Positions 1-8,398 are shown, counted from the stretch's first letter. The stretch is DNA of 64,000 nt from Sneathiella sp. P13V-1 (GCF_015143595.1 NZ_WYEU01000002.1:496001-560000), one strand, 5' to 3'. Notes: generated by a model not told the origin, from the sequence alone. Numbers and translations are program-made.

Positions 1-1
1 T

Positions 2-289
2 ATTTCCCTTGGCAAAAACAGAATTACAGGGGAACTCAGTGCATATTTTCAAAATAGCGCTTTACTTCAAAAATTCTTAGATAAGCAAAAAAGCAGTCTT
101 TCCATCAATTTAAAAGGTGAGGGGGGAGAGTATGAATTACACCTTCCCCATATTCAGTTTACCGGCCAAGAGATGCCCGTAAAAGGGGACAGCGCCGTTA
201 TTCAAACCCTCCCTTTCACAGCGCTTTATGATGAAACGGAAGCAACCAGCTTAAAAATAACTAGAGCAGCAGAAGGGGCAAGCGCATGA
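2..289 (+). CDS. Phage/GTA-type tail tube protein, C-terminal part
   Basis: The frame is open from base 2 to a TGA at 287-289, so only the last 95 residues are present and the start lies outside the window. The segment looks beta-rich and ends in a pattern (FTALYDE, then TSLKITRA) that resembles the C-terminus of long-tailed phage tail tube proteins. Its stop overlaps the ATG of the next gene as ATGA, so the two are translationally coupled. Its place directly before the tail assembly chaperone and tape measure genes fits the usual tail operon order. The family assignment rests on this context plus weak sequence likeness. Confidence 0.6.
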   Translation: MSLGKNRITGELSAYFQNSALLQKFLDKQKSSLSINLKGEGGEYELHLPHIQFTGQEMPVKGDSAVIQTLPFTALYDETEATSLKITRAAEGASA

Positions 290-675
290 GTGATCTTGAT
301 TTGTGGGATCTGGACATTAGCCAAAGTGCTGAGCTGGGGGCCAAGATGGTTCTTTGTCATCCTGTTCGTAAAGAACCCTTGCCGATTGGTATTTATCTGA
401 AAGGAAAAGATGCGCCAAGTTTCCGCAGGGTTATTCGACGCCAGATAGACTGGCAGATTTCTGAAGGCAAAGCAGATCTGTCAGCTGCAGAAATGGAACG
501 CCATTTGGTTGAGAGGTTGGCCGCTGCAACTGTTGGCTGGGAGGGGGTTAAGTACCATGGTGAGCCTTTCCCGTTTACTGAGAGAAATGCAGAGAAACTT
601 TATTCTGAGCAAATCTGGATACGGGAACAAGTTCAGCAATTTATCGATGAACGCGCAAATTTTCTGAAAGACTGA
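286..675 (+). CDS. Tail assembly chaperone (lambda gpG-like)
   Basis: This 129-residue protein carries the pattern GWEGV...FPFTERNAEKLY followed by an R-x-Q-V-x-x-F helix, typical of tail assembly chaperones, which coat the tape measure protein while the tail tube polymerises. It starts with ATG overlapping the stop of the tail tube gene. Five codons before its own stop is the heptamer A AAT TTT (657-663). A -1 shift there would join it to the open frame ending at 1019, as in the gpG/gpGT arrangement of many siphoviruses. The family is inferred from residue pattern, size and position between tube and tape measure genes. Confidence 0.7.
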   Translation: MSDLDLWDLDISQSAELGAKMVLCHPVRKEPLPIGIYLKGKDAPSFRRVIRRQIDWQISEGKADLSAAEMERHLVERLAAATVGWEGVKYHGEPFPFTERNAEKLYSEQIWIREQVQQFIDERANFLKD

Positions 676-1019
676 TCCAAAGATTTTTGGTCTGGGCGAA
701 GAATGAACTTCGTCAACTGATTACATCTTCGGGTCAGTCAATTTCAATAGATGCCGCAACCAGACAGTTGCGCCGTCAGGGCATTAAAATTGAACCACAC
801 GGCTTTCAGGTGGGGACTTGCCCCGATGCACTTCTTCATGTGTGGGAAATGTTTGGAAGTTTGCTGAATGTATGCCGTCCGGGGGAAATGCTTTCGCCAA
901 TTATCATTGCTGAGAATTTGCGCTGCCTTGCAGAGGTATCTCCCCAAAGGTGGGAGGTTAGGCTGGTGTTCAAGCTGTTCCTGATGTTGCGAGACTTACA
1001 GGATCAAACGAAATTTTAG
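651..1019 (+). CDS. Tail assembly chaperone frameshift extension (gpT-like frame)
   Basis: This frame is open from 651 and has no ATG near its beginning; the first possible start is a TTG at 687 without a convincing ribosome binding site. The translation (WAKNELRQL..., then a region with two Cys and several Trp/Phe) does not match a family I recognise. It is one base behind the chaperone frame and begins at its slippery site, so the likeliest reading is that it is expressed only as the C-terminal part of a frameshift fusion. Initiation at TTG 687 as a separate 110-residue protein is the alternative. Confidence 0.55.
   Translation, partial: TRKFSERLIQRFLVWAKNELRQLITSSGQSISIDAATRQLRRQGIKIEPHGFQVGTCPDALLHVWEMFGSLLNVCRPGEMLSPIIIAENLRCLAEVSPQRWEVRLVFKLFLMLRDLQDQTKF
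657..663 (+). other. Candidate -1 ribosomal frameshift slippery heptamer
   Basis: The bases are AAATTTT, read in the chaperone frame as A AAT TTT, which fits X-XXY-YYZ: after a -1 slip the tRNAs can re-pair with AAA TTT. The new frame is open from 651 to the stop at 1017-1019 and has no good ribosome binding site of its own. The predicted fusion has about 244 residues (126 + 118). Chaperone pairs made by frameshifting at this operon position are known from lambda and many other long-tailed phages. No downstream stimulatory structure was assessed. Confidence 0.6.
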
Positions 1020-1040
1020 AAGCGGCCAAAAGCCGCTTTT
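1020..1040 (+). terminator. Hairpin with short T tract inside the tail operon
   Basis: AAGCGGC (1020-1026) pairs with GCCGCTT (1032-1038) across the loop CAAAA, and the T run is TTTT (1037-1040). It lies directly after the stop of the frameshift frame and 15 bases before the tape measure start. The T tract is short, so it may be a partial terminator or attenuator rather than an operon end, since the tail genes clearly continue. Confidence 0.45.
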
Positions 1041-1054
1041 CTTATGAGGTGACA

Positions 1055-1684
1055 ATGGCTGATTATCTTGCTTCTGATTTAAAAAGCGTGTCGAGTGATC
1101 TGGATGTACTGTTTAAGAAAACTCAACAATTGAACAGGGAGTTTTCTAAGAACAGCGCTGCAGCATATGTGTCTGGATTATCCAGTGAATTCAACAAGTT
1201 GAGTTCTGTTGTTCGCTCTGGCTTTGAAAAGTCATTGGGAAGTATCTTCGATGTGTTTCTGACCAAGGGGGGGGATGCCAAGGATCTTGTGAAAGCCCTT
1301 GAAAATGACCTTCTGAAACTTGGTAATCAGTATTTTGGTGGAGAGACTTCGAAGAGGTCGTTGGGTCGCGGTATCGCCGCTGTTGGTGGTGATTTACTAA
1401 GTAATCTGCTGCCGGGTTTTGCAACTGGCGGATCATTTACTGTTGGTGGTGTGGCTGGGCATGATCGAAATCTGGTGGGACTTAGACTAAGCCGAGGGGA
1501 GCGAGTGGATATCTCAACCCCCGCTCAGCAGAGACAAGAAAAGCAAGCCTCCTCACAATCTCAGGTGATTAATCTGAATTACAACATTCAAGCTTCGGAC
1601 GCAGCGAGCTTTAGGCGATCTCAATCTCAAATCCAAACCGAAGCCCTTCGAAATGCGCAGCGACTTTTAAAACGAAACGGGTAA
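1055..1684 (+). CDS. Short tail tape measure protein (GTA gp11-like)
   Basis: This 209-residue protein has a helical N-terminal half and a C-terminal segment GFATGGSFTVGG...DRNLVGLRLSRGERVDI, a pattern common at the end of tape measure proteins. The tape measure sets tail length. About 210 residues is very short for a phage but close to the gp11 tape measure of Rhodobacter gene transfer agent. ATG 1055 is chosen over an in-frame GTG at 1049 because GAGGTG lies at the right distance upstream. The next gene is DUF2460, the same order as in GTA clusters. At roughly 1.5 angstrom per residue it predicts a tail of only about 30 nm. Confidence 0.75.
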   Translation: MADYLASDLKSVSSDLDVLFKKTQQLNREFSKNSAAAYVSGLSSEFNKLSSVVRSGFEKSLGSIFDVFLTKGGDAKDLVKALENDLLKLGNQYFGGETSKRSLGRGIAAVGGDLLSNLLPGFATGGSFTVGGVAGHDRNLVGLRLSRGERVDISTPAQQRQEKQASSQSQVINLNYNIQASDAASFRRSQSQIQTEALRNAQRLLKRNG

Positions 1685-1688
1685 AAGA

Positions 1689-2297
1689 ATGACTTTTCAC
1701 AATGTCCGATTTCCAACCAAAATCTCTTATGGAGCGACGGGAGGTCCGCGATTTTCCACTACAGTACAATTGATGAATTCCGGTCACGAACAGCGGAACA
1801 TCAATTGGGTGGATGCCAGACGGGAATATGAATTTGATGTGACACCAGCACGCGAAGAAAGCTGGCGCGCATTACTGGCATTTTTCCATGCAAGACGTGG
1901 GCGCGCTTACGGATTTCGTCTCAAAGATTTTGCAGATTTTAAATTGGCGGAAGAGCCTATTGGTACAGGCGATGGTGTAGCAACAAGTTTTCAGATCACC
2001 AAAACCTACGCCGAAAGTGGGGCACCTGCCTATGGGTATGTTCGAAAACTGACCCGCATAGTGACAGGAACAGCTGCCTTTTTCTTTAGTGGGGCTCAGC
2101 AGATTGGCAATTGGGCTTTGGATGACAATACGGGTGTTGTCACCTTTACGGATCCGCCTGCAGATGGTGTGCAGATTGAGGTTAGCTGCGAATTTGATGT
2201 GCCTGTCAGGTTTGATACTGACCTTATGGCGGCTGCCTTTGCTGGACCTGACAGCCATGAATGGCATCAAGTGAAATTGTTGGAGATCCGCGAATGA
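1689..2297 (+). CDS. DUF2460 / TIGR02217 tail protein (GTA gp12-like)
   Basis: This 202-residue protein begins MTFHNVRFPTKISYGATGGP and contains RREYEFDVTPAREESWRAL and FFHARRGRAYGFRLKDFADF, the diagnostic blocks of the DUF2460 family. Family members form the distal tail ring joining the tube to the hub, as in Rhodobacter GTA gp12. Length is normal. It starts 4 bases after the tape measure stop, and its TGA overlaps the ATG of the DUF2163 gene. There is no sign of damage. Confidence 0.9.
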   Translation: MTFHNVRFPTKISYGATGGPRFSTTVQLMNSGHEQRNINWVDARREYEFDVTPAREESWRALLAFFHARRGRAYGFRLKDFADFKLAEEPIGTGDGVATSFQITKTYAESGAPAYGYVRKLTRIVTGTAAFFFSGAQQIGNWALDDNTGVVTFTDPPADGVQIEVSCEFDVPVRFDTDLMAAAFAGPDSHEWHQVKLLEIRE

Positions 2298-3133
2298 AAG
2301 CAATTTCAAATGAACTGAAATCCCATATAGAGCAAGAAGTTACATGCCTTTGTTCCTGCTGGAGGATTGACAGGAAAGATGGGGTTTCACTCTATTTGAC
2401 GGACCTTGATCGCGATTTGGAAATCGAAGGAAACCTGTATCGTTCAAGCGAAGGATATAACCGGGATGTTCTTAAAGGAAATAACGGGACTTCTACTGAT
2501 GAGATGGAGATAAGCGGGGTTCTGTCTTCAGAATGGATATCAGAAAAGGACCTCCAGTCTGGAAAATATGACCACGCGGAAGTCTATTTTTTCCTGGTCA
2601 ACTGGTCTGCCCCCTCTATGGGTATCCTTCCTTTGAGGCGGGGATGGATCGGCGAGGTGAGCTGGCGAGACAATCAGTTTATGGCGGAACTTAGAGGGCT
2701 TACTCATGTGCTGAAGCGTGAGCAATCCAGATTTTACATGGCTGAATGTGATGCTGATTTTTGTGATGTCAAATGTGGCCTCGAGAAAGCGGAATTTCAG
2801 TGGCTGGATGAGGTTGTGGAGGTCTCCGGTCAGGGCGATCTTATATTGAAGGATTTCGCTGAAACAGATGTCAATCTGTTGGGGGGGCTTATCACTTTTA
2901 CCAGCGGGGCAAATGTTTCACGGTCTATGGAAATTTCTAACTGGGATCAGATGACCAAAACAGCAAAGATGTTCTTGGCATTTCCCGAACCTATTGAAGT
3001 GGGTGATCAAGTCAAGCTAACGGCTGGATGTGACAAGAGTTTCGCAACATGCCGAGATACTTACAACAACCAAATAAATTTTCGTGGTTTTCCAGATATT
3101 CCGGGGACCGACAGATTACTGGGAGGGCGATAA
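2294..3133 (+). CDS. DUF2163 tail hub protein (GTA gp13-like)
   Basis: This 279-residue protein matches the DUF2163/phage_BR0599 family: N-terminal SHIEQEVTCLCSCWRI, then a GWIGEVSW block and a Cys-rich C-terminal half. Visible cysteines are C152, C157, C161, C246 and C253. I recall an iron-sulfur cluster being described in the Rhodobacter GTA hub; that these residues bind one is inference. The start at 2294 gives an ATGA overlap with the upstream stop and the expected N-terminus; an in-frame ATG at 2261 would add residues not typical of the family. It sits between distal tail and peptidase genes, as in GTA clusters. Confidence 0.88.
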   Translation: MKAISNELKSHIEQEVTCLCSCWRIDRKDGVSLYLTDLDRDLEIEGNLYRSSEGYNRDVLKGNNGTSTDEMEISGVLSSEWISEKDLQSGKYDHAEVYFFLVNWSAPSMGILPLRRGWIGEVSWRDNQFMAELRGLTHVLKREQSRFYMAECDADFCDVKCGLEKAEFQWLDEVVEVSGQGDLILKDFAETDVNLLGGLITFTSGANVSRSMEISNWDQMTKTAKMFLAFPEPIEVGDQVKLTAGCDKSFATCRDTYNNQINFRGFPDIPGTDRLLGGR

Positions 3134-3134
3134 G

Positions 3135-3554
3135 GTGAGTGATTTTGGCATTCAGTTTGTTGAATCCGCCCGTTCTTTGAAGGGTATCCCCTGGCGGCAT
3201 CAAGGGAGAGATGTTCTGGGGCTGGATTGCATCGGGCTTTGTATAAGAGCGGCGTTCCTTGTTGGTGTTACTCTTCCCGACATTAAAGGATATCCGCGCC
3301 GTCAGGCAACAAACCTGTTGCAACAAAAACTCAGCCAGCATTTGAGTGTGGTTCCGATTGCCGAGTGGAAAAGCGGCGATATTGGTCTGTTTCGTGAAAC
3401 CGGACACCCTGTTCATGTGGGAGTTTTAGTGCGTAGTGAAGATGGTGCAAATACCGTTATCCATGCTCATGCACGGCGCCGCAAGGTTGTTGAGGAGGAT
3501 TTAGACTCCTACGGGTGGCCGCAAACAGTTTACCGAATTGAAGGGACGATTTAA
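3135..3554 (+). CDS. NlpC/P60 tail peptidase (GTA gp14-like)
   Basis: This 139-residue protein has the NlpC/P60 cysteine peptidase signature: GLDCIGL with catalytic C32, PVHVGV with H94, and a third polar position near H110/H112. In GTA and siphovirus tails such proteins sit near the tip and cut peptidoglycan crosslinks on entry. The GTG start at 3135 is chosen because it lies one base after the DUF2163 stop and gives a normal N-terminus; longer starts would reach into the upstream gene. Its TAA overlaps the ATG of the next gene (TAATG). Confidence 0.85.
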   Translation: MSDFGIQFVESARSLKGIPWRHQGRDVLGLDCIGLCIRAAFLVGVTLPDIKGYPRRQATNLLQQKLSQHLSVVPIAEWKSGDIGLFRETGHPVHVGVLVRSEDGANTVIHAHARRRKVVEEDLDSYGWPQTVYRIEGTI

Positions 3555-6500
3555 TGGCAACATTGGCGTTTAGTACGGTGGGTGCTGGCATCGGCTCTTA
3601 TACAGGAATTGGCAGCGGTACAGGCTGGCAAATCGGATCCATGTTGGGACATGCGCTGGTGGGTGGGGAGAAGGTATCTACCGCAGGTCTTTTAGATTTA
3701 AAAATCTCCGGCTCTCGCTATGGGCAGGTTGTCCCAACAGTTTTTGGCACAATGCGCCTGGGCGGGAATGTAATCTGGGCTGGTCCATTGAACCGTCAGG
3801 CTGCGGAAGTTCAGGGCGGTAAGGGCAGTGTATGTGGGGGATCTTCCCAATATCTTTACAGTGCAAGTTTTGCCTTGGCGATTTGCAAGGGAGAGATGGG
3901 AGAGCTTTTAAAAATCTGGGCGGATGGAAATCTGATTTTTGACGCACAATCGTCTGCCGCGAAAAAAATGAAAGGCTTGAATTTTCGATTTTACCCGGGC
4001 AGTGAGGATCAATCTCCTGATAGCATCATTCAGGCGGAGATTGGAGCCGATAACACGCCCGCATATAAGGGTATTTGTTATCTTGTTTTTGATGAACTTC
4101 CCTTATCGGAGTTTGGCAACCGGCTTCCCAACATTGAGGTCATGGTGACCGAAGCAGGGCGAGAAGAATTTCCTGTTCAGACAGGTGCAACTTCAGATTT
4201 TCATCCAGATCAAATCTGTCTGCAGGAAGATGGTGCATTTCTCTACTCATACGAAGTTGATGGTGGCACGAACATACTACGCAAAATCGATACGGATAAT
4301 TTGAGTATTGCCTCTGAATTTGCAATAGGCAGTGATTTTCCAGAGCTACCGAGTTCGCTTCCCGGATTGAGCGTTGATCGGAGCGGGGATCTATGGGGCG
4401 GAACGGGATATGCAAAGCTCGCTGGCCGTAGCATTTTTAAATTCAATACCAAACTGATGGCCGTTGAACACCAGATGGCATTGCCCGCCGAGATTGGGGC
4501 CGTGACATTTTCTGTTGATATCCACCCCTTTGAAGTGGGGCCTTCGTTTCAGGTAGCAGGATCCCAACAATCGGGACAGGTTACCGTGTTTGACGAGGGG
4601 CTAAGTGTTCTTGGGTCTATAGAAACAGATGCATTAACCTGTGAAGGGGCTTTTCGAGATGAGAATGAAAATGCCTGGCTAATCATGACTGGCAATATGG
4701 CGCTCAGCCCGCTGAGCCTTGTCAATATCGTGCGGGTGTCTATGGATCAATTTGTGGGAAGTGAAGGGTCCATTTATCAGCCAACCATCGAGAAATACGA
4801 AATCCCGCAGAGGGAGCTTACTTACGCTATGGGTATTTCAACTAATATCACCCGGTTCGTGACTTATCTTCCGCGAACAAGAGAAATAGTTCTTCTCAAC
4901 AATCATCGGATTTTGAAATGGTCTTTGGTTCGTAACGTTATTTCAGGGTTTCGAGATGGGGACTTCTCAAACTATCAGAACCTCAATCAGAAAGTGACAA
5001 CAGATAAGCTAGTGTTCAAACGGTCGAGTTCAGAATTGATCTACCTTGATCCGGAAAGTCTCGAGGAAGAGAAAGTCATTGATCTCAACGATTTTGTTAC
5101 GGGTATTCCGGTTCATGCTGCCGCGTATGAGGAAGAGACAGATAGTCTTATAACACTCGCGTCTGATGCGCCTCTTCGCCGACTTCTTTTGCGGCGTATT
5201 AAGGGGGAAGGGGCAACTTATCAGGATATTTTCCGGAAGATGTTATTGTCTGCGGAACTGTCGGTGGATGATTTCGATGTCTCAAAGGTAACGGGAGATG
5301 TGGATGGGTATTTGATTTCCCGGCAGGGAAGTCTTCAGGCAGTGATGGAACCTTTGTTGAACTTGGGTGATGTTGATCTAGTCGAAAGTAATTTCAAACT
5401 GATCCTTCAAACAAGAGGCAATGAGCCCCCGACCGTTATTCCTAATGATGAGATGATGACGCCTTTGCAGACCACAAGGCTGCAGGAGGCCGAACTCGCA
5501 AGGACAGTGTCTTTAAGCTATTTTGATACAGAGACTGGGTATTTGCCTGGGCTCCAACAAGCCAAGCGAGTTGAGGCGCCTTCCGCCGTGGGTTTCGGTA
5601 AAAACGATGTAACCTATAATGTTCCTGTCGCTTTGACGGCGGAAAAGGCAAAACGATCTGTTCTTCAAAACTTGAAAGCGGTTTGGGCGGAAAGGGATGT
5701 AGGGCAGTTTCAATTACCGTCTAAATACCTGCATTTGGATCCTGCAGATCCTTTGGAGATAAACGGTACCCAACACTACATTACCCAAAATCACAATCTG
5801 CAGGACTTCACACAGGAAATAGAAACCGTTGGAAGTCATGGGATCATAAATGATCTTGGAGAAATCACGGCCGATAGCGGCAAGGGATATGTAGAACTTC
5901 CTATCGCCACTCCGAAGAAAACGGATTTGTTCCTACTCGATTTGCCATTACTTGATGATCGTCATGCAAATGGGGGAATAGCTGCGCAGCATTACTATGG
6001 CATCTCCAACACGGCTGAAAGTTGGCAAAGCAGTGCTGTTTATGCGTCCGATAACAATACGCGCTTTGATCTTGTAGAGATCATGTCTTCTGATGTTACT
6101 TGGGGGTATGCTGTCAACGCGCTTCCACCGGTGGAAACGATGTGGCGGACGGACAGAGACAACTATCTGGATGTGGAGTTGTTACATGGTCAGGATAGAA
6201 TTGAAGCCATACCTTCAGCAGAATTATTAAGCGGAGGAAACCTTGTCCTTGTCGGAGGGGAGCTTCTTCAATTTTCAGAAGTAGAGTGGCTTTCTCCAAC
6301 GCGTGCACGACTTTCAAATCTGATCCGGGGTCGCCGTGGCACTGAAGATGCCATTAGCAATCACAAGGTTGCTGAAAAGGTTATTCTTCTATCGGGAGGG
6401 GCGATTTCAAAAAGATCTATCCCATTGGCTGCTTTGAATATCACCAAGTATTTCAGGGCGGTATCCAATGGTGAACTCCTGGAAGATGCGTCAACAGTGA

Positions 6501-6856
6501 CGCAGAAATTTACAGGGCGCGATTTGAAACCATATGCGCCCATAATTTCAAGTGTTTCGCGTTCGACTGATACCGTCTCACTCTCCTGGCATCGACGGTC
6601 ACGAATTGGAGGGCAGGGACTTTCAAATTCCCCGCCACTTGCAGAGCGCGATGAAAGATATGAACTGGAATTTATTTATGGAGGCCAAAGTGCCTCCATT
6701 TTTGTGTCGAATGCTAGCAGTTTCGATTACTCGCTGGATCAGTTTAACGCGCATTTTTCGGAAACGCAGGATCACCTCCCATCCCTCGGCCTTAGGCTCT
6801 ATCAGTTGTCCGAGGCCGTGGGGCGAGGAATTGCCGCAATTAAGGAGACGATATGA
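3554..6856 (+). CDS. Large tail hub / receptor-binding protein (GTA gp15-, lambda J-like)
   Basis: This 1100-residue protein has an N-terminal region (1-200) beginning with glycine-rich hydrophobic sequence. From about 560 comes a Phage-tail_3-like block (VDGYLISRQGSLQAVMEPLL), and at about 880-960 a block ending LIRGRRGTEDAI that resembles the Rcc01698-type C-terminal domain. Between about 205 and 550 there is no recognisable GTA TIM-barrel sequence. Instead there are seven or so short segments of the type 'ILRKIDTDNLSI', 'IFKFNTKLM', 'VTVFDEGLSVLG', which suggest beta-propeller blades. The protein should form the tail tip and touch the host surface. It overlaps both neighbours by 1-4 bases, consistent with one operon. 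Confidence 0.82.
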   Translation: MATLAFSTVGAGIGSYTGIGSGTGWQIGSMLGHALVGGEKVSTAGLLDLKISGSRYGQVVPTVFGTMRLGGNVIWAGPLNRQAAEVQGGKGSVCGGSSQYLYSASFALAICKGEMGELLKIWADGNLIFDAQSSAAKKMKGLNFRFYPGSEDQSPDSIIQAEIGADNTPAYKGICYLVFDELPLSEFGNRLPNIEVMVTEAGREEFPVQTGATSDFHPDQICLQEDGAFLYSYEVDGGTNILRKIDTDNLSIASEFAIGSDFPELPSSLPGLSVDRSGDLWGGTGYAKLAGRSIFKFNTKLMAVEHQMALPAEIGAVTFSVDIHPFEVGPSFQVAGSQQSGQVTVFDEGLSVLGSIETDALTCEGAFRDENENAWLIMTGNMALSPLSLVNIVRVSMDQFVGSEGSIYQPTIEKYEIPQRELTYAMGISTNITRFVTYLPRTREIVLLNNHRILKWSLVRNVISGFRDGDFSNYQNLNQKVTTDKLVFKRSSSELIYLDPESLEEEKVIDLNDFVTGIPVHAAAYEEETDSLITLASDAPLRRLLLRRIKGEGATYQDIFRKMLLSAELSVDDFDVSKVTGDVDGYLISRQGSLQAVMEPLLNLGDVDLVESNFKLILQTRGNEPPTVIPNDEMMTPLQTTRLQEAELARTVSLSYFDTETGYLPGLQQAKRVEAPSAVGFGKNDVTYNVPVALTAEKAKRSVLQNLKAVWAERDVGQFQLPSKYLHLDPADPLEINGTQHYITQNHNLQDFTQEIETVGSHGIINDLGEITADSGKGYVELPIATPKKTDLFLLDLPLLDDRHANGGIAAQHYYGISNTAESWQSSAVYASDNNTRFDLVEIMSSDVTWGYAVNALPPVETMWRTDRDNYLDVELLHGQDRIEAIPSAELLSGGNLVLVGGELLQFSEVEWLSPTRARLSNLIRGRRGTEDAISNHKVAEKVILLSGGAISKRSIPLAALNITKYFRAVSNGELLEDASTVTQKFTGRDLKPYAPIISSVSRSTDTVSLSWHRRSRIGGQGLSNSPPLAERDERYELEFIYGGQSASIFVSNASSFDYSLDQFNAHFSETQDHLPSLGLRLYQLSEAVGRGIAAIKETI

Positions 6857-7665
6857 CCTTACTTAACCTTCCTCAAATAGCCGAAAATCAGGCGCTGGCG
6901 TATGTGACGTCCAACGATGCAGATGGTGCGCTGGAGGCAGCCTTATGTGACTGTAAACTGGATCATGATGCTACAGCAGGTGATTTTTTAATTTCCGAAA
7001 CTGTATTTCATAAAAACTGGTTTCATAAGATTGGGGGGACACCTGCAGCGGCGCTCACCGTCACTCTTCCATCCATCAAGCGGCCCTTTATGATGGAAAA
7101 CAGCTCTGGTCAGGACATCACCTTGAAAATCGGAGATGGCATCGGCACAGCGCTACCCGATGGAAAAACCCATTTCATGTATTCAGATGGAGTGCTTATC
7201 AAGCGTCTGTCAGATGCCACAGAAGCGGCGACTTCTGGCACTTTTTCAGGGGCGTTGACGGCTTTGAGTGCCACAGTAACACCATCCGCAGGAAGCCTCG
7301 TTACCCTGAGTTGGGGAACAGCTTCATATGACACCGACGACTATTTTGATGCGGCGGTTCACCCAACACGCCTAACAGTGCCAGCGGGGGTGAGTAAAGT
7401 GGTTATTCGCGCGCAAGTGAGGTGGAGCAGTGGCGGCAGCGATCTTCGTCAGATATCGCTTCAGAAAAATGGCAGTACAGCCTTTGCGGGACGGCCTTAC
7501 GATATTCGCGTAACGGACAATGAAGATGTCAATCTAATCAGTTCCGCCCCTTTGACAGTTACCGCAGGAGACTATTTCGAATTGATAGCGATTGCACCGG
7601 CATCAGGCGGGGCAGATATCTTACAAAACGACTCCACCTGGTTTTCAATCGAAGCCGTGGGATAG
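6853..7665 (+). CDS. Tail fibre protein
   Basis: This 270-residue protein starts with LLNLPQIAENQALAYVTSNDA, which resembles the N-terminal block of DUF2793 tail proteins. It ends with a beta-rich region (residues about 125-270: VRWSSGG, LQKNGST, GDYFELIAIA, WFSIEAVG) resembling C1q-like jelly-roll tips found on phage fibres. It follows the large hub gene with an ATGA overlap, the usual place for a receptor-binding fibre. Family assignment is by pattern and position only. Confidence 0.65.
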   Translation: MTLLNLPQIAENQALAYVTSNDADGALEAALCDCKLDHDATAGDFLISETVFHKNWFHKIGGTPAAALTVTLPSIKRPFMMENSSGQDITLKIGDGIGTALPDGKTHFMYSDGVLIKRLSDATEAATSGTFSGALTALSATVTPSAGSLVTLSWGTASYDTDDYFDAAVHPTRLTVPAGVSKVVIRAQVRWSSGGSDLRQISLQKNGSTAFAGRPYDIRVTDNEDVNLISSAPLTVTAGDYFELIAIAPASGGADILQNDSTWFSIEAVG

Positions 7666-7674
7666 GGAAACTTC

Positions 7675-7893
7675 ATGACACATTTAGCAAATGAAATCGG
7701 GGCCTTGCGTGCCCGAATTGAGAACCTGCATCTGGATATGATCGAACTCAGAGAAGATGTGAAAACGCTCAACAGCCAAGTGAGCATGGGTAAAGGTGCG
7801 GTCCGCTTTGTCGGTATTGCAGGGTCGGTCATTTTGGCGCTGACAACTGCCATTGCCTGGTTTGGTCAGAATTTCAAAAGCATATCACAATAG
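7675..7893 (+). CDS. Small coiled-coil/one-TM protein, haemolysin XhlA-like
   Basis: This 72-residue protein has a charged heptad-like helix (residues 5-38, RARIENLHLDMIELREDVKT) followed by one membrane segment (about 43-64, VRFVGIAGSVILALTTAIAW). This layout is that of XhlA-type accessory lysis proteins found beside holins. It lies 9 bases after the fibre gene and 9 bases before another small membrane protein. A lysis role is inferred from topology and neighbourhood. Confidence 0.5.
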   Translation: MTHLANEIGALRARIENLHLDMIELREDVKTLNSQVSMGKGAVRFVGIAGSVILALTTAIAWFGQNFKSISQ

Positions 7894-7902
7894 GAGACCT
7901 AC

Positions 7903-8106
7903 ATGCCCATTGATCAAGTATTTTTGCATCTAACGGATGCCACATTTTTTGCAGGTGAGGCCCTTGCCTTTCTGGTGCTGATAGCAACGATTGTTTCAAG
8001 TTTTACACCAAATCACTCGGCCGATCGAACCATCAATAAACTCCTGTCTTTGCTGAACCTGCTTGCGGGGAATGTGGGCAGAAACAGAAATGCGGACGAT
8101 GCCTAA
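7903..8106 (+). CDS. Small holin-like membrane protein
   Basis: This 67-residue protein has one hydrophobic segment (residues 15-34, FFAGEALAFLVLIATIVSSF) and a C-terminal helix ending LLAGNVGRNRNA, a pattern seen in small proteins at the end of phage tail/lysis modules. It could be a holin, but no endolysin gene accompanies it; the NlpC/P60 gene is a tail component. It is in the same operon as the coiled-coil protein before it. Confidence 0.45.
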   Translation: MPIDQVFLHLTDATFFAGEALAFLVLIATIVSSFTPNHSADRTINKLLSLLNLLAGNVGRNRNADDA

Positions 8107-8140
8107 ATCAAGCTAATCAATCATTCATAAGAGGGGAAAT

Positions 8141-8398
8141 ATGATGAATACAAAACAGAACGAAATGATAGAATTCGATGAAGAGTTTAAATCTACTTTC
8201 AATTGCGATCCGGATTTGGTGGCAAATGACAATGAAGAAGGTTTTATTGAGCCGAGAGAAGCATCTTTTATGACGTCAGGTATTCACAAAAGCTATCTGC
8301 AAGATGAAGAGGATGATGTCGCCTTTGAGAGCAATAGCCCCCGGGAGCTCAGCTTTCATGAGCAGCCATACTCCCGCCGTGGGTTTTTATCTGAATAG
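8141..8398 (+). CDS. Uncharacterised acidic protein at end of tail operon
   Basis: This 85-residue soluble protein is very acidic in its first 65 residues (runs such as DEEF and DEEDD) and ends RRGFLSE. I do not recognise it. It has GAGGGG about 9 bases before the tandem ATG codons at 8141/8144 and lies 34 bases after the holin-like gene in the same direction, so it is probably the last gene of the tail operon. The next gene faces the other way. Confidence 0.5.
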   Translation: MMNTKQNEMIEFDEEFKSTFNCDPDLVANDNEEGFIEPREASFMTSGIHKSYLQDEEDDVAFESNSPRELSFHEQPYSRRGFLSE

